Below are positions 12,901 to 25,240 of a DNA stretch of 57,804 nt, piece by piece. Positions within the stretch are counted from its first letter, which is position 1. Each line of letters begins with the position of its first letter. The stretch comes from Pelargonium x hortorum. Its lineage: Eukaryota > Streptophyta > Magnoliopsida > Geraniales > Geraniaceae. The position numbers and the translations under genes were made by a program. Below the pieces are notes generated by a model that searched no databases, was not told where the DNA came from, and saw nothing but the letters and a program-made list of their open reading frames with translations. The DNA is taken from contig JAYMTJ010000066.1 of the NCBI GenBank assembly GCA_036897525.1, positions 1 through 57,804 on the forward strand, given 5' to 3'.

Positions 12901-14740
12901 AGGGAACTTAAAAAAGGCTTTAGAGAGGGGCCCGTAAGACAGGTAAATAAATTGCCTAGATTAGAGTATAGTATAAAGAACTTTAAATCCTTTTACGTAG
13001 AACTTCCCCAGAGAAATTGTTAAAGAGAATCTAGATTGATTGATTTGAACAATGCCAAAGTTTATATAAACTCTTATATCGCATTTTAGGTGCCCGGTAA
13101 GTCTTTTTTTGAGGTAACGTCCGTTCTCAGACATTTTATAAAACTAAAAGAATTCAGAGCTTTTGCATAACAGCAAGAAATCAAAAATAATAGATAATAG
13201 ACAACTATTTTAGAAAAATTCTAGAACTACGAGATTAAGAAAATAGAATTTGAATTGCATTTTGTGTAAAGGACACCTGTGCAGAAGAAAGAGGGGGGCT
13301 TTATGTAATGAAATGAGAGCTTAACACGTGGTATTTCCCAGGAACAGCCTCCTTTGTATAATAGTATATTAAAATTGCCTCCCAATAAACTGAACTTTCC
13401 AAGCGGGGAAACCGACCGAACGTGATATATATATTTTCATTTATTTTACGGATACTTTAAAATGCATAACCGCCTCACTAAGTACGGAAATTTTTTGCAA
13501 AGAAGCATGCTCTTAGTCCTTTTGTGCATTTTTTAAGAAAAGTGGACCTCCAAGACACTCTTATAATTTGTAAGGGGGTTTTGTTAGAGTGCTTTATACA
13601 GACAGGGCAGTCTTCGATTTGTGCTTTCACTCACTAGAAGGGTACGGGTCCTCCCTACAAATGGGTCTAATTTACTTAAGGTTAAAGTAGTCGCTTTCAG
13701 AAATACCAGAGTTTAATCTTTCGTTTCTAACTTTAGAGTCCATTCTAACCCAGGCCGAATCGTTACAGTATTAGTTACCGCCAGCAATTGCTCAATTTTC
13801 AAAAAATAAGTCTTACCTTTTGCTTTTGAATGGAATTCTTTATAAGGCCAAGTTTCTCCTTAAGGTTTCCGTTTGGTAGAGCAATCCGCCTTGCACTTAA
13901 CTTTACCTTTCCTAAGTTATTTAGAAATTTAGTTAAAAGCGCAATATCAAGCATAATAGCTTTCTTCAGGCCAAAGATTCTGGATGTAATCCGCGAGGGG
14001 TCTTTTTATAAAACATATAAGTTGTAGTAGAAACTTTCTCGGATAACCTTTTTTTTTACTGGCTATATAACTCTGTAATTAGGTCCCACTTTTCCGGGAA
14101 GGGGAAATAACTCCACAGGCAAGTCTTTCTTTATAAACTAAACTTGTTTATCCTAATTGTGAACACAGCCCCCTTAAAATTTCCTTTGAAAAAACTCTTT
14201 GGGATATAGCGAGTTATTCCTTTAGAGATTCACAAAGTAATGCTCCAGGACTCCCTTGTCAATTTCATAAGTATTGGCATGTGTGTTTTCTTTTTATTAG
14301 GGGACCATGTAATATAATAGCATGTCAAAACTATTTGTTTTAAGGCAAAAAGCTTCCTATACAGTTTTTATAATTTAAACTCTTTTTCAAATTGACCGAA
14401 ATGTCTAAGCAAAAGTCCGTCTTGTACTCTTGAACTTTCATAAGGAATTGGGGCTTAACTTATTTACACTGGATAAAATCCTGAAAGCTTGACTTAAAAA
14501 AAACCCCGTAGGACAAACTTCTATATAATTTTAATATTATCAGTTCTCAAGTTCTAAAATAGGAGCTGTAAAGCTCGTGAAATTTCTGGGAACTTTTTTC
14601 TCTCGGGCATTCTCAAAGCGCTTTGATTTACTCTGTAGAATATCTTTCTTTTTGTTCGCACAAGAACTCTTAATTAAATTAGGACTTTTTTCGGACTCGA
14701 AATAAGGGACTACTTATCTTGCTTTTCAAGGTATGTATGT
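10000..14740. other. long AT-rich non-coding stretch
   Basis: No gene seen. Frames at 11592-11834 (minus, 80 codons), 11659-11856 (plus) and 13830-14027 (plus) are short, unrecognised and partly overlap on opposite strands. Two back-to-back tandem duplications lie at 10107-10157. G/C islands of the GG-N-CC type recur, for example near 11148, 11257, 11675 and 14240. Confidence 0.65.
10107..10157. repeat. two adjacent short tandem duplications
   Basis: GACTTGAGAT (10107-10116) is repeated at 10117-10126 with one change. Just after it, TTAGATAATAAA (10134-10145) is repeated exactly at 10146-10157. Two independent duplications within 51 bases suggest a slippage or break-repair patch. Confidence 0.9.
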
Positions 14741-15200
14741 AATTGGCTCGCTTACCCTTTATCCTATCTAGAAAATAGATTGGCTCATCCTTTGCAATGA
14801 AGAGTAGTAGTCAAGGTTGTTTTATGACTCTCGAATCTAGTAAATAGAGTTTCAAGTCCTTGTTTTTTCATTATTTGGAGTAAAGCTACGTGGTTAGAGC
14901 ACGGGTTAGTTTGATCGTCAAAGGTGAAAGTCATGCCCCGCTCTAAGAGAACCTATCACTTATAGAAAGGAGAAGAAGAGGTTTAGAGTCTTTCCTTAGT
15001 CGGAGTAGCTTCTTAGTTTCACTTTAGATTAGAGTTTGGGTTCTATCTAAAATTGCTACAATAAATAATAGCTACTAACCTAGGAGAGGATGCTGAAGAC
15101 CTTAGATGGCTTATAGTTAGGGGCATTCTCTATCTCTATCTGTTCTAATATGTACTAAAGAGAAGGCATGAAGAAAGCAAATTAAGTCCTATAAAGTGAA
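14741..15200. other. smooth-texture block carrying a tRNA-like element
   Basis: A short block with few homopolymers. Apart from the tRNA-like element at 14875-14947 no feature is seen. Confidence 0.45.
14875..14947 (+). pseudogene. possible decayed tRNA-like element
   Basis: Bases 14875-14881 can pair along all seven positions with 14940-14946, counting two G-T pairs, like an acceptor stem of normal tRNA span. Between them GCT (14885-14887) pairs with AGC (14898-14900) around a CGTGGTTA-type D-loop. The anticodon arm is unclear and the T-loop lacks the TTC-R-A core. The identity cannot be assigned. It could also be a chance fold. Confidence 0.25.
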
Positions 15201-15703
15201 AGAAGAAATAAGACCTACGAGAGAAATGCTCTTCTTGTTAGGGTTGTTGCTTATATAAATATTGTTTGTATTCTAAGGCTCATTTCAGAGCTTAATTTAT
15301 TAATTACTATCCTGTATTGTCAAACTTTTTTAGAAACCAAGTTTCCCTTTTTTGAGTACTCTGGTCAGTTAACTCATTCCTTATAAAAATAGAATTTGTC
15401 ATCGAGTTTAGTAATGAACAACTAGAATCGAGTGGTACCTTTTATTAAAGGAGCCCCTGAGATAAATCTGGAGTTCCCTAATTGTCGGTGTACAGAAAAG
15501 TGAAATACTACATTACAAAGGTTTCTTAGTCTTTTTTTTAGTCCCTTTCGTCTCTTGTGCACTTTCCTGCTTAAGGGATATAGGATCAGAAATAAAGAAA
15601 TATCGCACAACCAAAACAAAATGTGGACTACCTTTCGAAAGGTCTTCCTATTATATTTATTATATACATACAAGAGGGCCCCTAACTCTTTCTTCTAGAC
15701 TCA

Positions 15704-15723
15704 TAGAATAAGCTAGAATAAGC
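15704..15723. repeat. 10-base tandem duplication
   Basis: TAGAATAAGC occurs twice in direct succession (15704-15713 and 15714-15723), with no change between copies. Confidence 0.9.
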
Positions 15724-16674
15724 AAATCTGGTCATTTAAATGTGATATTTACCATACAAACTCGGATTAATACCCTGAAACCTTTTCTACCCAGCGAAGC
15801 CCCGCTTTTAGACAAATTGAAGTTCTACTAAGGGTCTCTCTATACTCCACTGCTACCGTAGCAACTCTCCTATGTTATTAATTTGCAACGACAACCTCTT
15901 CAAAACTACTTTATCTCTCCTTAGTTAGAATATACAGGCAGCTTCCGGTAGGACTCAATACTGTCCTATTAGAGGGGGTAAGAGGAAAGCTTCAAACCTG
16001 ATTCCACCCTATAGTTAGTTTTAGTAAAGGTAAGATATAAAGTAATATAAGTATTATTCTTTTTTGATTAAACTTTACTTACTACCGGGTATACAGCGTC
16101 TCTCGGCCTAATTTTATTAGTATACAAAATTCCAGTCCTCCTTTTTTTTACGCGCCTTGGGGAACACTTGTAATGTGCCAACACTATAATTATTCCTGGT
16201 ATTCTCTTATTTTTCTCACCTCCGGTATATTTCCTAGTAAAAGGACTAAGGATACTTTTTATTCTATGGGAACCCATAACAAAGCAATTAAATGATACAT
16301 ACTGAATACTTCCTCAGCTTTAACTTGGGCACATCGTTGAAAAGATCTTGAGTCTACCTACTTACCCGGGCACTATTACTAAAAATGGAGTTTGATCCTT
16401 TAGAGCTCTAGGAAACTCTCGGTTATTTAGGAAATGTACTCTGCTCCTTCTAATTTTCCTTTATTTTACTAGCTTTCAGAAATTTGAAAATAGAGGACTC
16501 TTCCACTAAGTGAATAGTATACTCCTAAGAAAACAAGAACAACTAAGTAACAGGTTCTAATCTCATATAACTTCATTATTGACTTCTCTAGCAGCCTTCT
16601 TAATAACTCTTTGTAATACCGGGGTTTTTATCCCCTTTAAGATATACCTTCTTGTTATTAATTTCTTGTACGTA

Positions 16675-16742
16675 TGCTTAGAAGTAGACTTGAACCCCAG
16701 ACCAAACTTAGTACTCTGCTCTTCCGACTGAGCCCTTACTAT
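16675..16742 (-). pseudogene. decayed tRNA, most like plant mitochondrial trnF
   Basis: On the minus strand the D-arm is perfect: GCTC, loop AGTCGGAA, GAGC (16730-16733 back to 16718-16721). An anticodon arm follows, four of five pairs with one a G-T, loop CTAAGTT, which would give AAG rather than GAA. The T-loop word GGTTCAAGTC lies at 16687-16696. The 3' end reads CTACT then TCTAAGC (16676-16687), which matches my memory of plant mitochondrial tRNA-Phe in 11 of 12 bases. About six bases of the variable loop and 5' T-stem are missing, and the 5' acceptor side does not pair with the 3' side. It is therefore a pseudogene. The trnF assignment rests mainly on the 3' end. Confidence 0.5.
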
Positions 16743-17477
16743 AGTTTAATAACTCAAATTATATATGTTTAGTATATAGGAAATTCACGTTGCATTCTTT
16801 CTAAATGATTAATGCAAATACTCTAGAGTATCCAGGGCCAAGTTTTTTTTTCTTTATGGTATAAAGACTTGATAAAAGAGAGATACATCTAAATCGAGTC
16901 TTAAAAGAAAAGCAAAAGAATTCTTATACTTTATTGAAAATCCCTTAGAAAAGAAAGATATTCCAGAATAGGTGAGTGAAGAAACCCAACATTGCAGGAG
17001 TATGCCTAGAATGTCTAATAGGATCAATCAAGTCTAAAAATAAGGTGTAGTTAAGCTTTCTTGAAAAGTACAGCCGTATACATAGTATGAGACTTATGCC
17101 CTAAAGTTTTTATATGATGGGTTTTGGATTTTAAAACTTAAAAGGCAATACTTTTGATTTTGAGTCTACCGCCCGGATTTTCCGCACTTTCATTTGCCAA
17201 CAGAGGAAAGCCCATGCTTAGTAGGAAAGCGCCCAACTTAGGTTGTAGTATCTATCCTTTTTTTTACAGTAATTTAATCCAATATGGAGGCCCTGGGAAA
17301 AACTTAATAGTTAAGGGTAGAGGCTTATTTATTAAATTTATTAACTAGGGGAAAGCAGCCTTGTTAAAAGGACATTCCTCTTGGCTTACTTGTTACTACT
17401 TAATTAACAGGATCCGCAGCTTCACCTGTAGCTTTAGAACTCTCTTATACCTTACTATCTGGAATCAGAAACCTATA

Positions 17478-17551
17478 AACAAAGTAACACAACAAACACA
17501 AAAGCACCTTTTCTATTACAGGGATATCAAGTAAATACAAGAGTTCAAGTC
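17478..17551 (+). repeat. diverged dispersed repeat, copy 2
   Basis: It shares GTAACACAA (17484-17492), TATTACAGGGATA (17514-17526) and GTTCAAGTC (17543-17551) with copy 1 at 2596-2663, in the same order and orientation. The gaps are longer by four bases in each interval. The T-arm word here is AGTTCAAGTC rather than GGTTCAAGTC, so this copy has drifted further. Confidence 0.6.
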
Positions 17552-17604
17552 CTACCCTATATTTTCTTTAGGGAGACTCCTTAAACTATCTCTTAGAAAA
17601 ATGC

Positions 17605-17621
17605 ATAGGTTCTAATCCTGT
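17605..17621 (+). other. isolated T-arm-like hairpin
   Basis: ATAGG (17605-17609), loop TTCTAAT and CCTGT (17617-17621) form a fully paired five-base stem with a seven-base TTC loop, the geometry of a tRNA T-arm. No D-arm or anticodon arm could be found in the 60 bases upstream. Confidence 0.35.
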
Positions 17622-18350
17622 AACACTTCTAAGACTGAGTATCTATACCTAAAGATCTACCCCGTATTTTTTTAAAGAAAAATAACAGTAAAACTTCTTT
17701 CGTTATGGAATTCCTTGTGGCTGACTACTTAAGCTTTTTACGGTTCTCTATTGCCTTGTGCCTTGACTTTAACCGAAAAACAGAGGAAGGTTAAGGCATT
17801 AGGAAATATACCAGATAGAACATACTTACACTAGGAGCAATACCAACAACCGAGAACGATACAGGCAATATTCCTTCCTATTGAATATCCCATCGAGAAT
17901 AGCTTTTATCCGCGGTTTAGGTACTCGGTGTACTCAGTAAAGTTTACATACATAATAAAGCCTTTCTTTATAGCTGTGAATTTCCTACTATAAAAAATGA
18001 TAGACTTCTTAGATAGAAAGCCTTGGAACTTTATTTACTATGCTTCATAATTACTTACTTATCTTTTAAGAGAAGGGCTGCAACTCTAGCTAAAGAAGGA
18101 TTTCCTGGATCTCTTGAAATGAAATCCCTACCGAATTTCCTAGACTTGCTCTCTATAAATTGAACTAAATTCCGTTTCCTTTTAACAAGAAATGCTAACA
18201 AACCCCCTTTAGCTTCTCTGGTATCCTTTTACTTTTGTTACTTATTCCAAAGAACTATTAAGAAAGCTATCTCTAAATAAGACTCTTTAAGTTTAAGGGG
18301 TTCTTTCTACTCCTACTCTAGGAATTCCTTAATTGCAAGGGGATTCAACA

Positions 18351-21300
18351 ATAAAAAAAACTTTCAAAAAAACATTCTAGTCTAGTGGCAAAGAATCCAG
18401 AAGAAAATAACCGAAAAAAAGCTACGATATCAACAATTAGGTCCGTGTTCTGAAAACCACTTTCTTATGGCGCAGGCTCAAGTCCCCAAGATCAAGAGAA
18501 AGGAAATTATAATAGATTGGTTTTGTTCTTTGAGAGTCCAAACTAGCCTTTGGATTGTTTAGAATCTCTAAAAAAACTTCTTAGGCATACTGCTAGGAAC
18601 GGATCTAGCACCTCTAATTATTGATGGGAGCGCCTATAGTTGTTGTGTACTGTTTACGAAGGAAAACTTCCTAAAAGCAAATTCTGGTTATAACGAGGTT
18701 AGAGACCCGAAAGTGTCCATGGTTCGAAAGTCATTTTAAGAAGGGAATCGGGAGAAAATGGCACTTTTTGGCTGCATCCTAAATTTGTATAAATTAAAGC
18801 CATTTTGGGTGTTTTATGATACACTATTTCCAGATGTAAATCACTTACTTGTATTCAAGGAAAAAGAGGAGCGTAATACAATTTCCTCTTAAGGAATTCC
18901 TTCAATAGATTTTTTGTGCTTTTATTCCTTATTTTTTAGGGTGTAAGTAGGCACGTGCCTAAGCAGAAGTTTAGAATTTAGAGATCCTGGGTATTCTATC
19001 TAAAAGAGGGCGATCCTTTGTAGACTAAAAGAAAAGGGAGATTCTAACTTCCCCTACCGCTAAATACACCACACCTCAATTAGCTCAATTAGAGTAGAGA
19101 GAACCTGGTTCGATTTCGTTTATTAACTACCAATGGTGAACCTCCGGAGCTGCCCAAAGCTATCTCCTTATATGAGATAACGGAACTATCTGTCCAGTAA
19201 ACAAAGACCTATTAAGATTTTCCTAAAGTTTTAAGTTACTTTGAAATTATCAAAAGCGTAGCTACTGTATTCGACTGCTAGTTTTAGAAACTAAAAACAA
19301 CCTCATAATATAATACTCAAAATAGAAAATTATAAAGAAAGAACCCTTTCAAGGTATAAGTCCTAAAATGGTTTCTCTTTTCTAATTACAAATAAATGTG
19401 AAGATTTCTATACCGCTGTTGGGTTCAACCTCAGGATAGACCCTACTAGGATAGGTTCGGGATATAATAGTTTAAGACTCTTCTAAACCAAGTATGTAAA
19501 AATACAAGAAAGAGTTTCTAGAACTAGATAAATTTCCTTAAAAAACCAAAATGAGGAATTATAAAGCACTCTTAATACAAAAAAACCTACTTAATTTATA
19601 CAAGCGCTTTTCTTTTTAAATGAATTAAATATAGAGAGGAGTAAGGTTATGAGTTAAGCAGTTAGGTTTCCGCAAAAAACGATATCAGTCATTTTATTTA
19701 ATCCTTAATCTAGTAGTAGGTATATCCTATTGTTCTAAACAATTATCCTTATATTCACTCCTATGTAAATAAAATTGCAATTTCTCTACCCAATAACCGA
19801 TAATCCAAGAATATTCAAATCTTGGAACTCCTTATTATTAAACATTTACTGCGTTTTCTTTACACACCCTCTCTCAATTAGACTATACTAGAAATCCCTT
19901 TCAAATAGGCTGAAAATCTTTTTAGTTTTAAAGTATTTCTTCAGACAAGGCCGTATTCCACTAAATAAAATGGATTCTTATTACTATCACACCAACACTT
20001 AATATTCCACCGAGACAGCTAAAACTTAGAAACTTTCCTACAATTCTTTACTTTTTTTTTTTTAGGCTGATATATATATATATATATACCTTCCTCAAAC
20101 CTTTCCAACCGAAATAAGAAGTATTACCCCATGGAATTCTCATAACTTATAAAAATGAACTCTGTCTCCGAGGCAGGGCTCTACGATAGCTTCATAAAAA
20201 TAGAAGTCTGTTACAATAAAAAAGGATCTATTATATCTATCGGGGTAACCCGCGCTTTAGTACGAGTTACAGTTTCTATTTATATATTTTTTAAGAAGCA
20301 TGGGAGCTCCTAAACTTGTTAAAAATGGCATTCTAGCAGCAGAAATCTAGTTAGAAATTCTAAGAGAACTCGATCGCTAATTGCAGTTTAGGAACAAAAC
20401 CCTTGCTCTTTTTAGCCTTTTTGTCATTCTTTAAGTGTTAGATTTTTTCTTTAAAATATCACAAAAAACGACTTCTTTATTAGCTGTAGATTATAAGCGG
20501 ATATTCATTGTATTTACATTATTTCATTAGCGATAAAAAAGGGAATTTTTTAAAAGTATTAGTTCTTTTGGATGAAAACCAAAATGTCAAGATTCTCATT
20601 TATAAGATGACTCTCCTTTGAGAAAAAGAGATGCTTTATAAATAGCAGGCCCGCTCTTACTTTTACACCACTTTGGATATAGAATTCTAAGCAATATTGC
20701 ATTAGACTCGTGTCGAACCCGCCCCTAAAAAAGAGTCTTATTGCTGTTAGACTTAGTTCAGAATACCCTGATACAATTATTGTGAATCTAATATGTACCC
20801 CAGTACCAAGAGCTATTAAATGTTTATCGTGAGAAACTCCCTATAGTAATACAGCAACTCTTCTTTCTGATAGTATGGTGAGACTCCAGGTTTCTACTCT
20901 TGGCAGTATTGGTTCTTAGGAACTATAGACTCAAACCCTGATATAAAGTTTGTATGGTCCTTAATTCCTTATATGTATATATCTGAGCTAGTATTATTCA
21001 GTTTCTTTACTTAATAGGTATACGCGGATACGCCGGTACTCTACTTCTTGTTTTGTTAGTTTGTTTAAAGAAATTTCAGGCTTGCTACTTTGTTGTTAAG
21101 CTTTTTCTGTATCCAATTTAAGCATTTATTTGGACGCGGGTGTCTAAAAGGCTTAGGCCCCCCTTATTGAGTAGTATTTCTTTAAGCTCTACTATAATTA
21201 CAAATCCAATAATTATTTGCAGTCAATAATTCAAATTATAACTTGAATCTAGTTTTTCTATTAACTATCTAAAATCCCAAGTCTTTGTAGTGTTTTTTCA

Positions 21301-21930
21301 AGTGTCATATCAATCATAGGAGTCTCTCTTTGTTTGTAACAATATTTGATCTAAGAGTTCTCGCCCTATACTATAATGTTTCCTTAAGGCTCGAAATAGA
21401 ATAGAAGTCCTTTGAGGTGTGTATAAATTATCTCTTTTTAGCCAGTCTAGAGGCTCTTCTCTGTAGGTGTCTTGTAATATAGAATTTCCGTAGGAGCCCA
21501 GGGTACTTTTGCCTAAATATTAATGTTATGGAACGTATGCCTATAAATTTTGAGTTTTACAAAGTTTTGATATGCAAAATCAAAGGGTTTTTTAAACTTT
21601 TAGGGCTCCTTTTCAAAAAAAATAACCTACTCGGGACTGGCCCCTCGGTTAAACTCATACTCGTGTAAAAAAATTTTTCCTTTTTGGCGCTTGACATGAA
21701 TATTATACAGGATCCTAATTACAAAAGTATAAGAACCCACAAGACCTTCCAGGCAACCCCTTACTAAAAGAAAAGTTTGACTTTGTATTTGTATAAGTTC
21801 TTCGATATTTCTACTCCAAATTAGAGCTTTTCGTACGGAACCCCAACATAACAAAGCATAATTACAGAATGTCCCCGGTTCTACTCAAAAGACGCCCCCG
21901 TCCCATACACTAAACCACTAAACGTACTGA
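18351..21930. other. AT-rich non-coding stretch
   Basis: No gene seen; the 75-codon frame at 21627-21854 (minus) shows no motif. Two places join a D-arm-like word to a T-arm-like word with no anticodon arm between: 18694-18720 and 19070-19110. Both are weak. A homopolymer plus dinucleotide patch lies at 20052-20088. Confidence 0.65.
20052..20088. repeat. T12 run and (AT)n tract
   Basis: Twelve T (20052-20063) are followed after six bases by an alternating AT tract of 19 bases (20070-20088). It is the longest pure AT dinucleotide tract noticed. Confidence 0.9.
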
Positions 21931-22450
21931 AAAGTCAATATAATATCAAGCTTATTCTTCCCATAAGTCATACCGGAATGAGTTGACTCTTGTACCTTTC
22001 TTAACTGTCTTAGCAGCTATACCTATCTTATTAGTAGTTATACTACTCTTGTTATGTTGTATTCCCTATGGTTCCCTGTAGCTATTGTATTCTTCTTATT
22101 TACAGTAGTTGTAGTTATAGTTGTTTTATTAGTTATTTGTAGTATATAGATAGGAGTTAATAAAGTATAGTAGGAAGGGAAGGCTTAGCCTGACCGGTAT
22201 TCATTCTCTTTTTGCTACTTTTCTAGAAGTATTTGGAGTATGAGGAAAGTCTTAAGAACTCCGTCTTTTATGGGGTTCATGCTGCATTAGCTTGATATAT
22301 AACTCTGGAGCTATAGGTACTTAAAAAAGGAGTCCCGAATTATTATATTGTCATTTGCTATTCTACTCTAACTCTATAACGAACGGAGAAGCTCTTCAAG
22401 TAAACCTCTTACGAACGTGGAACCCGTCGTCACTTCAACAAAATTATATA
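21931..22450. other. smooth-texture block, TAG/TTG-rich
   Basis: Bases 22020-22160 are built from recurring TAGTTAT/TTGTTAT-like words, a low-complexity patch of degenerate short repeats. No gene is seen. Confidence 0.45.
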
Positions 22451-22841
22451 TAGGGTTTAGTAGTCTAGCATTAACTATGCCTGCTTATAAAACAGTAATT
22501 CAAAAGAAAAGATCTGTATAAAATAAAACTTACAAGATTTTTTTCTTTTAATTTAAATCAGCTTGGCTGCAAAAAAGTTTGTCAGTCTCCTAATATTCTA
22601 AATACCATTTACTTTACACCGCCCTTCGCTTGAAGTCCATGACATTAGTAATTAAGCCTTCTCGATCTGGTATCATTATTGTAACAACTTGAGTTATACG
22701 TTTACAGGTATAACCCTGTAATTCTTTATTAGTATACCCGTAACACCGTGCCCGCATCTCACAGTAGTGAACCGAGGAAATTGGATATAGACAAGCTAGG
22801 TACATTTGACCAATACTCTTTCCGCTTAGAATTAAACCCCT

Positions 22842-22870
22842 ACTAGAATAGAAACTAGAATAGAATAGAA
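22842..22870. repeat. 12-base tandem duplication plus partial unit
   Basis: ACTAGAATAGAA occurs at 22842-22853 and 22854-22865 without change, followed by a five-base partial unit TAGAA. Confidence 0.9.
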
Positions 22871-24182
22871 GGCTGTAAAAGGTTCAAACCAGCATTCTTG
22901 GCATATCATATGTAGATTATTAAAAATGGATATAAAGAGGCTCCTACGCACAAGTAATACGGAAAAGAATCCCCTTATTTTTTTTTAAGATGCCCGGTTA
23001 GTCTTGGTAGACGAGTCTAAATAAATAGTGTTTTCTTACTTGGAATTCCTGTATTTGGAAGTTAGTATTAGTTTATCCTCAGCCCAACATAGATGTGGCG
23101 TCGTTTCTTCAGAATGCAATAAATTTTTTCTGGGCTGGGGGCTCCGCTTTAGATACTGGAGTAACTAGGAATTTCCTTTTAGGAAAAGGCCCTTCAACCA
23201 TAAAACGGGGCTCTACTAAAGCACTCCTTTCTGATAGCTAATCAGCAGAACCGCGCTCGGGTTTTAATTCGGAAAGCCGGAATTACCTAAAGGAGGTGTA
23301 GACTGCGAGTCCCCCTTTAGATTTTGGATTTCACGCAAAGACGCATACAAGTGTTTCCGAAGTAAAGCGACTAAAAAGCATTACAACTAATTAAAAGTTT
23401 ACCTAAATGGGACCCAATATAAAAGAGAATATTATATGTCTAACTTACCTATTTCGTTTCGGAGATCCTGGGTTTAGGCTGGGGGAGTATAAATAAGGGT
23501 TTTCTATTACTTATCCCGACCTTTGAAACTCCGGTGAATATATGGGTAAACTAGGATTTAAGGATTCTTTGCGACATGTTTTTTTTTGAATTCGTTAAAA
23601 TAAAAGTAGTTTAGTGCAAAGCAAGGGCTTTTTTGCAGACTCCTAAACTTTTATAAATAGAAAAAAGCCTCTGAGGAAAGTTCCGATCTTATAATTATAC
23701 GACCCAATTGAGGTTTATGCGTGTACCTATTTACAGAATAAAACAAAGTACCCCAGAACCTTACCTTTTGCACTTACTACGAAATCTTTAAAGTAAGGAC
23801 TTGTATAATTTTATAAACTTAAAGGCATACCCTTGAAATATCCGGTTAGACACCCTTTTACTCTTTCTTACGCACTTCTATTAGGATACGGTTACACTCA
23901 AAAAAACCTGTACTTTTATAACTCTAGTTGGGGGATACTTTATTTTAGACCAAGTTACTTAAGCCTTTTCCAGCTTATAAAAAAGGATCCTTTAGGAGAA
24001 GGTTTAGAAGATTAGTTATATCGTGCTTGTGTGTAATGTAAATGAAAGGTTACTCTAGTCTGAATTGTTATATAAGGCTCTTGCGAGGCTAAAAAGCAAT
24101 TAACGGTGTATTTTTACACGCATTTCTTATAGTATTCACCCCCCTGTGATTGGTGTGTCCCTGAGATTTCGCTACTAATTAT

Positions 24183-24200
24183 TTCCTTTTTCTAAAGGAA
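24183..24200. repeat. perfect 7-bp hairpin
   Basis: TTCCTTT (24183-24189) pairs with AAAGGAA (24194-24200) around the four-base loop TTCT. No gene is next to it. Confidence 0.6.
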
Positions 24201-25240
24201 GAAGGGATATTTACTTTCCTTAACAACAGTTTTTTTGAATTTAATTGGGAACTCTTTACTTACCAATTCGGTATCTTTCGTAAGCGCCTAAAACTACATG
24301 ATAGTTTTGACTTATAAAATCGCCTTTATAGAATAACTTTGAAAATCAGAACCTTAATTTAATAAGGATTCTCTAAGCTATTTAGTAGATGGCTTAGGGT
24401 GTTCTATATTATTACTCTAAGAAACCTTCACATTCGTGAAATCAAAGCGCTTTTGAGGTTGTGTACTCTCCTTTAGTTAAAGATGCTTTATCTCAATTAA
24501 TCTTTCTTCTTTTGGTTTGTTAAAAGTATCCGAGTTGTCTGTCATGTAATTAGGTCTTCAGAAAGGTCCTGTTTTAATTCCAGGTAGTTATACACTCAAA
24601 GTTTAGATAAGAATCGGGGTTTTTACAAGGTTTAGGTGTTTATAAACTTCTTGTTCCGTCAAAGTTGCGAAAGATGGAAGACTCTTAAACAGGACAGTTC
24701 AGTTCCTGGCAAAAAAAGGTATAGGATATAAAAAATTCTTGTGTTTTTTTTTGTATTAATTATATTCTATTATATAGACAGGAAATCCTTTCAACGGGAT
24801 GCTTTCCCTAACTTATTGTATTTATTTCTTTCTATTTGTCAAGGGCCCCGCGGGGGTTTTGAACGAATTTATTTAATTAAAGTGCGCCTTAAGAGGAAAA
24901 ACCCAACTAGGTATCCTTATTTATGTCAGGACTTTGTAGTTAGAAATACTTGTGAAATTCTATTTCAAATACAGCCAAAGTAGGGAGAACCTACACAAAC
25001 TTACTAAAAATAAGGAAGGTTTTTAAATTAGATCGACATCCCGTACTAGACTCTTGCTATGTCACTTTTTAGTATGCCCCCCCGAAACTCACAGTATACA
25101 TAATAGATAAGTTTTAGCTTGTTTCTTTTGCTCTAGCTTATCGGTTTTCCAAAACCTTAGGAGAATTCGTTTTATAAGTGGTATCTGTATTAAAGTTATC
25201 TAAATTGAAAAGTAGAAAGAGCCTTACACAAAGGAATCCC

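Larger units (their letters stand above)
15201..17340. other. mostly AT-rich non-coding stretch
   Basis: No protein gene seen; frames at 15422-15673 and 16068-16277 (both minus) and 17154-17348 (plus) are 64-83 codons with no recognisable motif. Bases about 15830-16020 have a smoother texture. A 10-base tandem repeat lies at 15704-15723. A GGGG/CCCC hairpin with a seven-base loop lies at 16621-16635. The tRNA-Phe-like relic lies at 16675-16742. Confidence 0.6.
17341..18350. other. smooth-texture non-coding block
   Basis: No gene seen. It holds the second copy of the diverged repeat (17478-17551) and a separate T-arm-like hairpin 54 bases beyond it (17605-17621). Confidence 0.5.
22451..25240. 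other. AT-rich non-coding stretch
   Basis: No gene seen. Frames at 22614-22805 (minus), 23833-24015 (plus) and 24741-24983 (plus) are 60-80 codons and unrecognised. The stretch holds a 12-base tandem repeat (22842-22870), a seven-base hairpin (24183-24200) and a run of seven C (25077-25083). Confidence 0.65.

Noticed and set aside
20880-20995. Minus-strand TAGCTCAG followed by a GGTTTGAGTC word as a tRNA
   Set aside because: The spacing is about nine bases too long for a normal tRNA, and no anticodon arm forms between them.
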